Positions 19,001 to 28,601 are shown, counted from the first letter of the stretch. The stretch: DNA of 64,000 nucleotides from Tribonema minus (GCA_017506865.1 JAFCMP010000001.1:1-64000), one strand, 5' to 3'. Translations and numbers: made by a program. The notes: a model not told the origin generated them from the sequence alone.

Positions 19001-19942
19001 TCACCGCACGGCGGGTACTCGCGCCGCTGGCGCGTCCTCGTCGAGGTCGACGGGGGCGCCGCGCTGCATTCCAGCTTCTTCGATGTGGCGAATCAGTGAG
19101 GCCGCTAAGACGGGGGGCACGGAGTTGGCGATCATCCGGCGCGCCACGCCTTTCTTCAGGGTCGCGAGGGGGAAGTAGGCGGCGTCGAACGTCTGCAGCT
19201 CGCACACGACGCGGTTGGGAAGCGTCACGAGTCTCTCGGAGCGCAGCAACGAGGGGTAGCAGCTCGTGACCGTGCGGCTGACGGCGTCTAATGAAGCTCG
19301 CTGATAGACCGGAGGTCTGGTAGGCTTTCTCGCGGTGCCCTTGCCCTTCCTGCCCTTCCTCACCGTGCCGTTCGTCTGCATGTCGCCCGTTGTGACCGCG
19401 CATCCGCATCGCGACAGCACCTCGCGGAGCGGGATCTCGTCCAGGATCGGCAGCTCGGGCGCGTCTCCGAAGATCACGCGCGTACGGATCTGCGGGACGC
19501 CGTGCTCGCTCATGTCGTAGACGCGGTGAGGCAGGTGAGAGTAGGCCCTCAGGAGGACGGGAGACGCGACCTGCTCCACGGTCACCGTGACCGATCCCAG
19601 GGCCTCGGCCACGCGGAAAGACCACTCCACGAGTCGCATCCCCTCGTCCTCGCTGCGTCTCCGGTTCGCGCCGCAGAGGTTCTGGCACGGGGGCGATGCG
19701 TGCAGGTGCACTCGCCCTCCGGGAGGCGCCTTGTCGGCGATGACCCGCCGGAGGCGGTCGGCGAACTCCCTCGGGTCCTCTCCCAGCTCCTCGAGCCAGT
19801 GCTCCACGTCGGGGTGGTTCAGGGCGTGCACGTCGAGGGCCATCTGCCAGCAGTCGACGGCCAGGATGACGGTAGCTCCGGCTCGGCGCGCGCCTTCGCT
19901 GAAGCCTCCGGCGCCGCAGAAGAGGTCGATCACGTAGAGCAT
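19001..19942 (-). CDS. DNA (cytosine-5) methyltransferase
   Basis: A 313-residue C5-methyltransferase with the canonical order. Motif I is DLFCGAGGFSEG (residues 6-17, SAM binding); motif IV is SPPCQN with the catalytic Cys at residue 86. Motif VI is VEQV (residues 122-125, in place of the usual ENV), motif VIII lies around RTRVIFGD, and motif X is ANSVPP near the C-terminus. A basic GRKGKGTARK insert sits in the target-recognition region. ATG 19942 is chosen over 19972 because the latter lies inside the AT-rich promoter element. The compact size is typical of viral and bacterial enzymes, not of large eukaryotic maintenance enzymes. It may mark viral DNA or belong to a restriction pair; no partner nuclease is adjacent. 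Confidence 0.85.
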   Translation of the reverse strand: MLYVIDLFCGAGGFSEGARRAGATVILAVDCWQMALDVHALNHPDVEHWLEELGEDPREFADRLRRVIADKAPPGGRVHLHASPPCQNLCGANRRRSEDEGMRLVEWSFRVAEALGSVTVTVEQVASPVLLRAYSHLPHRVYDMSEHGVPQIRTRVIFGDAPELPILDEIPLREVLSRCGCAVTTGDMQTNGTVRKGRKGKGTARKPTRPPVYQRASLDAVSRTVTSCYPSLLRSERLVTLPNRVVCELQTFDAAYFPLATLKKGVARRMIANSVPPVLAASLIRHIEEAGMQRGAPVDLDEDAPAARVPAVR

Positions 19943-19968
19943 GGGGACGGCGCGGGTGCGCGTCCGCC

Positions 19969-19978
19969 ACATATTATC
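19969..19978 (-). promoter_or_regulatory. AT-rich promoter element GATAATATGT
   Basis: On the minus strand, 27 nt ahead of the methyltransferase ATG at 19942, and close to the GAAAATATGT element at 13679 and 61124. Confidence 0.45.
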
Positions 19979-20077
19979 GAACGCGGTCCCGTCCGTCGTT
20001 CGGCGCTGCCCCCGAGCGCGGCGCGCACGCCCGTAGCAGGTAGGTATACGCGAAAAGGCTTAAGTTTAATAACACCT

Positions 20078-20412
20078 AACCCTAGTCGGGACGCCTCCCG
20101 TCAACCCGGACCATCTGGCAAAACTCGGGAGACCCACACCCACGGGTGAGGGCCTAAGACATCCCCTCGATTTCGATGAATCAGCCCCCGATGTCCCGAC
20201 TAGGGTTAAGGTGTGACGATGAGCAGGTCAAGGGGGGGTAGGTAGGTAGTAATCAATACATCTGAACCCTACTTAAGCGCCTAACCCTAGTCGGGACACC
20301 TCCGGGCAACCCAGACCATCTGGCAAAACTCGGGAGACCCACACCCATGGGTGGGGGCCTAAGCCATCCCCTCGATCTGAGGGAAATCGCCCCCGATGTC
20401 CCGACTAGGGTT
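20078..20412 (+). repeat. 130 bp palindrome-ended repeats, cluster 2 (2 copies)
   Basis: Copies at 20078-20207 and 20283-20412, both 130 bp. The first has the variant ACGCCTCCCGTCAACC; the second has GATCTGAGGGAAATCGCC in place of GATTTCACTGAATCAGCC. They lie between the start of the methyltransferase gene and the next minus-strand gene. Confidence 0.95.
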
Positions 20413-20567
20413 TGAGTTCGAATGGAAGGAAGTAGGGTATGGGTTGTTCTGCAGATGGTGTTCCGGGGCAAGCACGCATGCACGCGCACACACGCACGAA
20501 TACGTACGCACACGAGCACTGTCGGTCGCATCGGTTCTCATTGATCCCGCGTCGCCGCGCCTCGCGT

Positions 20568-20894
20568 CTAGGGCTCCTCCGCATCTGCCACCCGGTCGGC
20601 GATGTAGAAGCACTCCGGACCCGGCACGTCGTGTCTGCCCCACTCCCTCACGTCCACCTCAGCTCCAGACATGTCCGCCACGAGGTCCCTCACGCTGCAG
20701 AGGCGCGCGCGATGCCTCGGAAAGCGCAGGTGCACCGTCACGTCGCCGCCGGGTCCCCGCCCCAGGGCGACGTAGCGCAGACCCCTGAATCTGCTCTGGA
20801 GAGCGCGGAACAGCGCTTCCGGCTCCGGCGTCCATGCGTGGGGGGGGTGCACGTCCAGCCTGACCGTCTTGCGCGCGCGAGCGAGGTCCGCCAT
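20568..20894 (-). CDS. Hypothetical small protein
   Basis: 108 residues from ATG 20894. The pattern (TVRLDVHPPH…LRYVALGRGPGGDVTVHLRF…YIAD) is loosely like the fold of small HUH replication-initiator domains, which have a central G..HLH-type strand and a later YxxK. The second His and the catalytic Tyr/Lys are not convincing. Treated as unknown. Confidence 0.45.
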   Translation of the reverse strand: MADLARARKTVRLDVHPPHAWTPEPEALFRALQSRFRGLRYVALGRGPGGDVTVHLRFPRHRARLCSVRDLVADMSGAEVDVREWGRHDVPGPECFYIADRVADAEEP

Positions 20895-20994
20895 GCCGCC
20901 CAGAGTGGCCGGAGCGATTCCGAATACGGTCCGGCGACGGTGGGTAGGTAGGTATGCGGGATGGGCGCGAGCGCAAAGCGGCGCGAGTAGTCAT

Positions 20995-21056
20995 TCGCGG
21001 AGGCGGCGGAGGCGGCGGAGGCGGCGGAGGCGGCGGAGGCGGCGGAGGCGGCGGCT
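20995..21056 (+). repeat. GGCGGAGGC 9 bp short repeat
   Basis: Six or so in-register copies just past the 3' end of the packaging ATPase gene. Similar GGCGGAGGC runs occur inside other coding regions; probably slippage. Confidence 0.7.
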
Positions 21057-21075
21057 CGACGCCCCCCCGCGTCGC

Positions 21076-22125
21076 TCACCGCCTCGAGAGCACCACCGTC
21101 TCCGTCTTCCCCCCCGCGCGCGACAGCCCCCCCGTCCCCGATGACTTCTTCCCCCCGCCGTCCCTCCGCAGCGCCTCCTGCTGCCTCTGGTATCTCTGCT
21201 GAGGGCTCTCGTAGACGCTGTGGTGGTAGCGCCACAGGCAGGGGGGGCCGTAGCGGTACTGGAGCCCCGCGTCCGCCTTGTAGTGGTGCACGATGTCCTC
21301 GGGGTTCGAGCTGGTGCACCTCGAGTTGACGACGAAGGTCTCGTAGTCGGCGGTGGCGTCGTTGAACAGCTGCTCGAACACGTGGTAGTTGGGCAGGAAC
21401 CCGCACGTCTCCTTGTAGATCTTCTCGCGGTTCATCCTGTTGAGCTCCTGCGGGCGGGCGGGCGGACGCGGTGAGGGAGAGGGGGTCAGAGGGGGGGTCC
21501 GGAGACGCGCGGACGGCCGCGCGTCATCGCGTCACGGACGAGTCAGAGTCGCGGATGAGTCAGAGTGGGAATTGAACTTGGAGGGGCTCACCTTCAGGAA
21601 GAAGTAGATGTCCACGTTCGACCGCATCGCCACGTTCAGGTCGATCAGGTACTGCAGCGTCACGATACACGTCAGGGGTAGGGGTTAGGGTTAGGGTTAG
21701 GGTTAAAAAAAAATTTTGTGGTAGTGCCTGCCGTTTAACGCGACCTCTTTCAATGTTGAACTTTGCATGACCTTGCGGTTGAAGGCGCAGTCATCTAGTA
21801 CGAGGACGAGGGAGGTGTTGGTGGAGGCCGGCAGACCCCCGGCGGCCTTCTTGAGGACCAGCTCCTTCTGCCTCTCCCAGACGGAGTGCAGCGTGTCTTG
21901 GTCCATTGGATGGACGAAGACGCCGGGGACGAACTCCGAGAAGTAGCTGTTGGCGCCCTCCGTGCCGGAGAAGACGACGCACCGGGGCGCCCCGGCCTCG
22001 TTGATGTGGTAGAGGATGTCCTTCAGGAGGACGGACTTGCCGGTGCCGCGCATGCCCACGATGGCGATGCACACGGGCCTCTTGGAGATCTCGCGGGGAT
22101 CGAAGCGCGAGAAGTTGAAGCTCAT
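21076..22125 (-). CDS. A32-type DNA-packaging ATPase, spliced and interrupted by telomere repeats
   Basis: FtsK/HerA-clade packaging ATPase of nucleocytoplasmic viruses (poxvirus A32 family). From ATG 22125: Walker A GMRGTGKS (about residues 24-31), Walker B LVLVLDDCAF (about residues 116-125), then GRHYHKIFF. At that point 21675-21705 is a TTAGGG-type tract. Homology resumes in the same frame with CIVTLQYLIDL and runs to 21592. A GT-AG intron follows (donor AAG|GTGAGC at 21591, acceptor CAG|GAGCTC ending 21448, 144 nt). The last exon (21447-21076) encodes NREKIYKETCGFLPNYHVFEQLF… to TGA. The intron shows nuclear expression now or in the past. The telomere tract introduces several stops and has no splice signals, so this copy should be non-functional unless it is removed. 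Confidence 0.85.
21675..21705 (-). repeat. Telomere repeats inserted inside the packaging ATPase gene
   Basis: On the minus strand: TTAACCC followed by three further CCTAACC-type units and a degenerate CCCCTACCCC end. It sits exactly between two contiguous conserved segments (KIFF and CIVTLQ). Confidence 0.9.
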
Positions 22126-22302
22126 GGGCGTTACGGACGAGCGATGGACGCGTGCGTACCGCGCGCGCGTGGACGCGCCTTTGAAGTGACTCGCACAAAA
22201 TAGCGACTCTCTGAGAGGGGGTTTCGGGGGAAACGGCTGAGCACTGCGACAAAGGCGCATCGGAAGTCAGCCGCTCACAACCCGAGTCCCCGCGACGGCG
22301 AG

Positions 22303-24738
22303 ATGGCCCTCACGCAGCACCAGGTCGACGGCTACCTGGGACAGTTGGTAGCCGCCCGCGGCCTGCCCCTGAACGGCACGACGCCCTCCGATCCCGCGGG
22401 CTCGATCCACGCGCCGGGAGTCATGGGCGTGCCGGCGTCCGCGGACCTCGCCTCCGTTCCGGACGCTCGCGCCGACGGCACATCGCCTGCGCCGGGGAAT
22501 CCCTCGTCGCCGCACTCGCCGTCTCCGGGCCGCGCCAAGAGGTCGCGCGAGGACGACGGCGAGGGCGGCAGGCACGGCGCCGCGTTCCCCCCCTTCGCGT
22601 TGCGCCGCACTTTACAGAAGAAAAAGCAGAAGAAGGAGAAACCGAGGCTGCCGTGCTCGTGCCCGGGGTGTCCATCGGACAGGGCGCACCGCAGAAAGCA
22701 CTGCGAGGGCCACCAGGCGTCGAAGCGGTGCAGGCGAGACGGCTGCGAGCGGTGGAGCGCGTACGCGGAGTGCGCGGGGGCGGGCGCGCAGTGGTGTAAC
22801 GAGCACGTACCTGACGGAGGGGTGCGAGCGAAGGGCTTGGCGCGCATGTGCAAGGGAGGATGCGGCAAGCAGGGCAGCTTCGAGCGGCCGGGGGACCCGA
22901 AGGGCACGATATGGTGCTCGACGTGCGGCGGCCCCGATGCCGTCGACGTCAAGAACCGCAAGTGCGCTGGCGGGTGCGGCAAGCAGCCGAATTACGAGAG
23001 GCCGAACGAGCCCGGCATCCTCTACTGCGGCGGCTGCGGCGGCGAGGACGCCGTGAACATCCACTGTCGCAAGTGCGCGGGCGGGTGCGGCAAGCAGCCG
23101 AATTACGAGAGGCCGAACGAGCCCGGCATCCTCTACTGCGGCGGCTGCGGCGGCGAGGACGCCGTGAACATCCACTGTCGCAAGTGCGCGGGCGGGTGCG
23201 GCAAGCAGCCGCACTACGAGCGGCCGGACGAGCCCGGCATCCTTTACTGCAGTGCTTGCGGTGGAGAAGACGCCGTGAACAACTTCGTCCGCAGGTGCGC
23301 GGGAGGGTGCGGCAAGGTGGCATTCTTCGCGAGGCCGGGCGAGCAGGACGCGCTATGGTGCGTCACCTGCGGAGGCGAAGGAGCAGTGGACGTCAAGAGC
23401 CGCAAGTGCGCGGGAGGGTGCGGTCGGCACGCGAGCTTCGAGAGGCCGGACGAGCCGGGCGTGCGCTGGTGCAGCGGATGCGGCGGCGACGACGCCGTCA
23501 GCGTCAAGGGCCTGTGCGCTGGCGGCTGCGGAAAGTTCCCGAGCTTTGAGAAGCCGGACCTGCCCGGCGTCCTCTGGTGCGCTGTCTGCGGAGGAGACGA
23601 CGTCGTCAACGTCAAGCACCGCAAGTGCGCCGGAGGGTGCGGCACGGTGGCGGTCTTCGAGAGGCCGGACGAGCCCGGCACCTTATGGTGTGCAGCCTGC
23701 GGAGGCGACTACGCCGTCGACGTGAAGAATCGCAGGTGCGCGGGTGGGTGCGGCAAGCACGCGTACTTCCAGAGACCCGATCAGCCCGGAGTATGGTTGT
23801 GCAGCGCCTGCGGAGGCGCCGACGCCGTCAACGTAGTGAGCCGCAAGTGCGCGGGCGGGTGCGGCAAACACCCGGCATTCGAGAGGCCGGACCTGCCGGG
23901 CGTGCTGTGGTGCGTCACATGCGGCGGCACCGACGTCGTCGATGTCGTCAGCCCCAGATGTGCAGGCGGGTGCGGCAAGCGTCCATATTTCGAGAGGCCG
24001 AACCTGCCAGGCGTGCTGTGGTGCAGGGCCTGCGGAGGCAGTGACGCCGTCGACGTCTTGAACGCCCGGTGCGAGCACGGCGGATTCCTTCAGCACTGCC
24101 GCGGGGTGCTGTGCGGTACCGTGCTCCACGGCCACAGCGACGTCGAGCTAGTGTGCACGGCGGCGGCGTTCCTGGTCTGGCTCGGGGAGGCGCGGGGGCC
24201 TCCGCCCGAGGACGACGAGTCGCTGCTGGCGGAGTACGTGTCCGGCCTCGAGCACCGTCACGACCGCGGCGGCGAGGTCGTCTGTCCGGACTTCATCTGC
24301 CGCCGCACGTCGCGCGTCGTCGAGTTCGACGGGAGGTACTTCCACGCGGACAAGCTGGAGAGCGACGCGCGGAAGACGGCGGAGCTGGCGCGACACGGAA
24401 TCAAGTCCGTCCGCATCCGCGACGGCGACCTGCCGGACGTGCCCGGAGCCGCCCTCAACGTCCGCGTGGACTCCGTCGCGCTCAAGCACGCGGGCACGGC
24501 GGAGGCAGTCGCGCGGGCGCTGGGTTGCCCCGACGACGAGGCGGGGGCTCTGGTGCGCCGGGCGAAGGGACTCGCGGAGCGCGCGTACCTGACCCTCCTC
24601 AACAGGAGGGCGAGGACGAAGCAGACGTTCCTGACGGCCCACGGATTCGGGAGGGAGGGAAGCGAGGGGGCGACGGATGCGGAGGATGACGGATCGGGCG
24701 GAGAGCCCGCGGGGTCGGCCGTCCTCGGCGGCGCGTGA
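22303..24738 (+). CDS. Eleven-repeat Cys-array protein with VSR-like nuclease domain
   Basis: 811 residues. After a variable N-terminus with a short basic stretch (KKKQKKEKP) and one Cys-rich leader come 11 tandem repeats of about 37 residues (roughly residues 183-590). Their pattern is C-x3-C-x16-C-x2-C, consensus CAGGCGK..F.RPD.PGVLWC.ACGG.DAV. Repeats 2 and 3 are identical; the others differ at a few fixed positions. The C-terminal domain has PDFICRR…VVEFDGRYFHADKLESDARKTAEL…GIKSVRI (about residues 660-705), the arrangement of very-short-patch-repair/DUF559-like endonucleases (E-x-D, H, D-x-R, then R-I). A zinc-array DNA- or RNA-binding nuclease is a fair inference. No frameshift is needed. 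Flanked by the ATPase and repeat cluster 3. Confidence 0.75.
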   Translation: MALTQHQVDGYLGQLVAARGLPLNGTTPSDPAGSIHAPGVMGVPASADLASVPDARADGTSPAPGNPSSPHSPSPGRAKRSREDDGEGGRHGAAFPPFALRRTLQKKKQKKEKPRLPCSCPGCPSDRAHRRKHCEGHQASKRCRRDGCERWSAYAECAGAGAQWCNEHVPDGGVRAKGLARMCKGGCGKQGSFERPGDPKGTIWCSTCGGPDAVDVKNRKCAGGCGKQPNYERPNEPGILYCGGCGGEDAVNIHCRKCAGGCGKQPNYERPNEPGILYCGGCGGEDAVNIHCRKCAGGCGKQPHYERPDEPGILYCSACGGEDAVNNFVRRCAGGCGKVAFFARPGEQDALWCVTCGGEGAVDVKSRKCAGGCGRHASFERPDEPGVRWCSGCGGDDAVSVKGLCAGGCGKFPSFEKPDLPGVLWCAVCGGDDVVNVKHRKCAGGCGTVAVFERPDEPGTLWCAACGGDYAVDVKNRRCAGGCGKHAYFQRPDQPGVWLCSACGGADAVNVVSRKCAGGCGKHPAFERPDLPGVLWCVTCGGTDVVDVVSPRCAGGCGKRPYFERPNLPGVLWCRACGGSDAVDVLNARCEHGGFLQHCRGVLCGTVLHGHSDVELVCTAAAFLVWLGEARGPPPEDDESLLAEYVSGLEHRHDRGGEVVCPDFICRRTSRVVEFDGRYFHADKLESDARKTAELARHGIKSVRIRDGDLPDVPGAALNVRVDSVALKHAGTAEAVARALGCPDDEAGALVRRAKGLAERAYLTLLNRRARTKQTFLTAHGFGREGSEGATDAEDDGSGGEPAGSAVLGGA

Positions 24739-24893
24739 CAACTAATGAAAGCCACTTCGTGCGGACCGCCCCTCCCTTCGCGTCTCCCGTCGCGCTGCTA
24801 CCTGTGACCGTCGTGCTGCCGGCGCGTCGGGACCGCGAGACCCACACCCGCCGGGTGGACCGCGGGCGGTCAGTAACTAGGGTTTGTCACTCT

Positions 24894-25519
24894 AGCCCTA
24901 GTCGGGACACCTCCGGGCAACCCAGACCATCTGGCAAAAGTCGGGAGACCCACACCCATGGGTGGGGGCCTAAGACATCCCCTCGATTTCACTGAATCAG
25001 CCCCCGGTGTCCCGACTAGGGTTCGAGGGCCTCTGTAAGAACTAGGGCTTATCCCCCTAACCCTAGTCGGGACACCCCCGGGCAACCCAGACCATCTGGC
25101 AACAGTCGGGAGACCCACACCCATGGGTGGGGGCCTAAGACATCCCCTCGATTTCACTGAATCAGCCCCCGGTGTCCCGACTAGGGTTCGAGGGCCTCTG
25201 TAAGAACTAGGGTTTATCCCCCTAACCCTAGTCGGGACACCCCCGGGCAACCCAGACCATCTGGCCAAAGTCGGGAGACCCACACCCATGGGTGGGGGCC
25301 TAAGACATCCCCTCGATCCGAGGGAAATCGCCCCCGGTGTCCCGACTAGGGTTCTAGGGGGTCTGTAAGTAACTAGGGTTTACCCCCCTAACCCTAGTCG
25401 GGACACCTCCGGGCAACCCAGACCATCTGGCAAAACTCGGGAGACCCACACCCATGGGTGGGGGTCTAAGACATCCCCCGGATTTCAGTGAATCGGCCCC
25501 CGATGTCCCGACTAGGGTT
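24894..25519 (+). repeat. 130 bp palindrome-ended repeats, cluster 3 (4 copies)
   Basis: Copies at 24894-25023, 25059-25188, 25224-25353 and 25390-25519, all 130 bp, at a period of 165-166 bp. The spacers are about 36 bp and carry TGTAAGAACTAGGGTT. Variants include the ACCCCCGGGCAACC left arm and, in copy 3, the GATCCGAGGGAAATCGCC right arm. Lies between the array nuclease and ribonucleotide reductase. Confidence 0.95.
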
Positions 25520-25645
25520 CGAGGGGGCCTGTAAGAACTAGGGTTTTGTAGGTAGGTATGCCGCGTACTCGTACTCGGCTTTCGCGCCGCGCGCGTCCGC
25601 CGTGTCACCTCACTCCACTACACCGCGGCCTCCCTCCACGTCGCC

Positions 25646-26942
25646 ATGCCCGCCCCTTCTCAGCCGATTTCGCACATGGCTCCGTCTCAGGCGGGGACCG
25701 CCGCCCGGGACGAGCTGTCTCGCTCGGCGCGGCGGGGGGACTCCGAGGCCTTCGCCGCCGCTCCCGCCGGAGAGGACTTCATGCCGGACGAGGTCCTGAC
25801 GTGCGGGGGCCTCGAGCGCGTCAGCGACGCCAGGGCCGCGGAGCTCAGGGGGGAGGTCCCCCCCGAGCCTGCTGATCCCCAACCCCTCCCGCTTCGTGGT
25901 CTTCCCCATCCAGCACGACGACGTCTGGGACATGTACAAGCGGGCGCAGGCCTCCCTCTGGACCGCCGAGGAGATGGACCTCGCGCACGACCCCAAGGAC
26001 TTCGACGGCAGGCTGAACGACGACGAGAGGCACTTCCTGCTGTGGGTGCTGGCGTTCTTCGCGGCGAGCGACGGCATCGTCACCGAGAACCTGGCCATGA
26101 ACTTCTGCTCGGAGGTGCAGATCCCCGAGGCCCGGTGCTTCTACGCGTTCCAGATAGCCATCGAGGCCCTGCACGGCGAGGTCTACTCCCTGATGATCGA
26201 CGCCCTGGTGAGGGACCCCGCGGAGAAGGCGGACCTGTTCGACGCGGTCCGCACGGTGCCCTGCGTCGCGCGCAAGGCGGGGTGGGCGCTGCGGTGGTTC
26301 GACGCGGACAGGGCGTCCTTCGCGGAGCGCCTTGTGGCGTTCGCCGCGGTCGAGGGCATCTTCTTCAGCGCCAGCTTCTGCGCCATCTTCTGGGTCAAGA
26401 AGAGGGGGCTCATGCCCGGGCTCTGCTTCAGCAACGAGCTCATCTCGCGGGACGAGGGACTGCACACGGACTTCGCGTGCCTTCTGTACGGCAAGCTGCT
26501 GACCCCGCTGCCCTCGTCGAGGGTGGCGGAGATCATCTCGTCGGCCGTCGAGGTCGAGGAGGAGTTCGTCCGGGACGCCCTCCGCGTCGAGGTCATCGGC
26601 ATGAACGGGGACCTCATGATGCAGTACGTGCGGTGCGTCGCGGACAGGCTGGCGCTGGCCCTGGGCGCGAACAAGGTGAGCGAACGAGGGTCGGGTCGTG
26701 CGTCCGCGTCCGCGTCCGCGTCCGAGTCCGCATCCGCGCTCGTCGCGCCGTCTCGCTCACCGCCCCCTCCCCCCCCTCTCCCCCCGCAGATCTAGGGCGA
26801 CGCCAACCCCTTCGACTGGATGGACATGATCTCCCTGCAGGGAAAGACATCGTTCTTCGAGCGACGCGTGGGAGAGTACGCCAAGAGCGGCGTGGGGCAG
26901 GACGCGGGCGAGCGGGCGTTCGCCACGGACGCGGACTTCTGA
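25646..26942 (+). CDS. Ribonucleotide reductase small subunit (class I R2), spliced
   Basis: Makes the diferric-tyrosyl radical subunit for dNTP synthesis. All ligand motifs are visible: [19 protein letters not shown] (Glu, His and the radical Tyr), VEGIFF, and RDEGLH. The C-terminal tail FATDADF resembles the R1-binding peptide. An intron begins after GCGAACAAG at 26676 (GTGAGC). Two acceptors lie six bases apart: using AG at 26789 would leave ATC-TAG in frame, while using AG at 26795 removes it and joins to GGCGACGCCAACCCCTTC, matching the family's NPFDWM block. One base too many is present in the C7 run near 25862-25868 that links the N-terminal frame (MPAPSQ…) to the conserved frame ([13 protein letters not shown]). 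Otherwise complete. Confidence 0.85.
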
Positions 26943-27279
26943 GGGCCCGGCGCCGCGCCCGCGCCCGGGCAGCGCCTCGAAGCGGCCCGTCGCACGCCCG
27001 ACCCGCCTGTAAATGTACTTCGTCGTATCTCTCTCCAGCTCTCGCTCCCCGTGTGTGTCTGTCTCTCGCCGTTCCTCTTACGCGCACACACGCACACGCG
27101 CACACACGCACACACGGCGAATGACGCGCTCGCGGCATGACGCGGGGCACTGCACGCAGACGAGAAAGCGAGACCGGCGTTCGGCGCCGAGAGAAATGCT
27201 CTATTGAAGGCGCGGGCGGTCTACGTCGACGGCGAGGAGGGCGCTCGCGCGGCGTCCGTGCGACTCGGGCTACTCGGGG
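26943..27279. other. Intergenic, CA-rich
   Basis: 3' region between the convergent reductase and F-box-like genes. Contains a (CA)n/CACACG stretch at 27083-27118. No gene supported. Confidence 0.5.
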
Positions 27280-28374
27280 TCATCCCTGCAGGAACCTCGC
27301 CAGGGCCCCCGCGAGCCCCGGCCTGCGGTCGACGAGCAGCAGGGCGTTGGCCCTCGCGGCGTCGGGGGGGAGGTCGTCCATCCACTCCGCCGCGGCCTCG
27401 ACGGCCTCGGCCCCCCAGGCGCCCACGTCGAGGTCCAAGAAGGCCTCGAGGTCGCCCGAGGGGCCCGCCGCGAACTTGGGCAGGCACTCGTCCGCCAGCT
27501 CGTCCGCGTCCCCCTCGTAGGCCTCCAGCACCCACTCCCCCCGCTCCGTCCCCCCCACCGAGACGGCGGAGTAGAGGGCGCCGTACCAGTCGAAGCAGCA
27601 CTGGCAGACGGACGTGACGTGCCACCACCAGGCCCTCCTGTCCCCCCTGACGACGGCGGAGAGGGCCCTCTCGCAGTGCCGCCAGTCGAAGCCGTCGCCG
27701 GCGCGGTCCGAGCACCAGCGCGCGGAAGCGTAGGCCCCGGCCCTGAGGGCGAGCGTCAGCAGCTCCGCGTAGACCAGGGACCGCCCCGTCTTGACCTCGA
27801 GGAAGGTCAGCAGGGCGGGGCGGTCGCTGAGGGCGACCCCCGACGACAGCCAGAAGAGGCCGTCGGGGACGGCGGCGGCGCGGGCGGCGTACCTCCTGAC
27901 GTCCGCGGGGGCGCCGTAGCGGCCCAGGGCCTCGCACGTGTTGCCGCAGCGGTGCAGGCGCCAGACCCAGTCGAGCCTCTTCGGGTGCCGCACGGTCTCG
28001 CGGATGCAGGTGACGGGGGGGCGGCGGGGGCGAGGGTGGCCGCGGCTGCTGCCCCTCCCGCCGCGGGCGCGCTTCCCGTCGTCGCCGGACGCTCGGGCGA
28101 CGGCGGCCGCCCAGGACCGCGACACGCACGCGTAGAAGCCCGCCTGCGTGGCGACGCCCGCCCAGGCGAGGACGGCGTCGTGCAGGTCGGGGACGTCGAA
28201 GGGGCCGCGGGCGCGGCGCCTCTCGCGCGCCTCGACGAGCCTGGCGGACCTCCTGAGGAGGGAGGGGGGGGAGGCGGACTCGGCGGCGGCGGCGCCGGAC
28301 CCGAGGCTCCGGCGGCGGCGCGCCTCGCCGCCCTCGGCCTTCGCGGCTTCCCGTAGTGTGGCGACGGCCGTCAT
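27280..28374 (-). CDS. F-box-like helical-repeat protein
   Basis: About 364 residues from ATG 28374. Residues 55-90 (DVPDLHDAVLAWAGVATQAGFYACVSRSWAAAV) fit an F-box-like helix set. The rest is built of ankyrin-like or other helical units rich in Trp/Cys (WVWRLHRCGNT…, ARWCSDRAGDGFDW, WVLEAYEGDADELADE). Such proteins in giant viruses are thought to recruit host ubiquitin ligases. The F-box call is by eye and weak. Ends TGA. Confidence 0.5.
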   Translation of the reverse strand: MTAVATLREAAKAEGGEARRRRSLGSGAAAAESASPPSLLRRSARLVEARERRRARGPFDVPDLHDAVLAWAGVATQAGFYACVSRSWAAAVARASGDDGKRARGGRGSSRGHPRPRRPPVTCIRETVRHPKRLDWVWRLHRCGNTCEALGRYGAPADVRRYAARAAAVPDGLFWLSSGVALSDRPALLTFLEVKTGRSLVYAELLTLALRAGAYASARWCSDRAGDGFDWRHCERALSAVVRGDRRAWWWHVTSVCQCCFDWYGALYSAVSVGGTERGEWVLEAYEGDADELADECLPKFAAGPSGDLEAFLDLDVGAWGAEAVEAAAEWMDDLPPDAARANALLLVDRRPGLAGALARFLQG

Positions 28375-28601
28375 GCGTGCTCCGGCTGCGTTCCGGTCCG
28401 AGTGCGAGGGTTGTGATGGAGAGGAGTTGGCCGAGTACGTGACCGGGACTCGTCCCTTCGGACGACTCACGAGGCGAGTAGTGACCGCGGAACGGCGCGC
28501 GGTTTTGTTGACGACCGCGCTCCGCGTGGTTTTGTTGACCCGCGCTGAGCGCGGTTCTGCGCAGAGCGCGTGCAAAACCGCGCGGAGCGCGGGTCGATGA
28601 A
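28375..28601. repeat. GC-rich short repeats (GCGCGGAGCGCGG family)
   Basis: Between 28490 and 28600 are several imperfect direct and inverted copies of GCGCGG(A/T)GCGCGG mixed with GTTTTGTTGAC. Related sequence lies downstream of the other two cassette copies (32760-32910 and 36640-36715), so it travels with the cassette. Confidence 0.6.

Noticed and set aside
21448..21710. Reading the telomere tract in the ATPase as part of a larger intron
   Set aside because: The segment between the tract and 21592 encodes conserved ATPase sequence in frame, and no donor exists at the tract's start.
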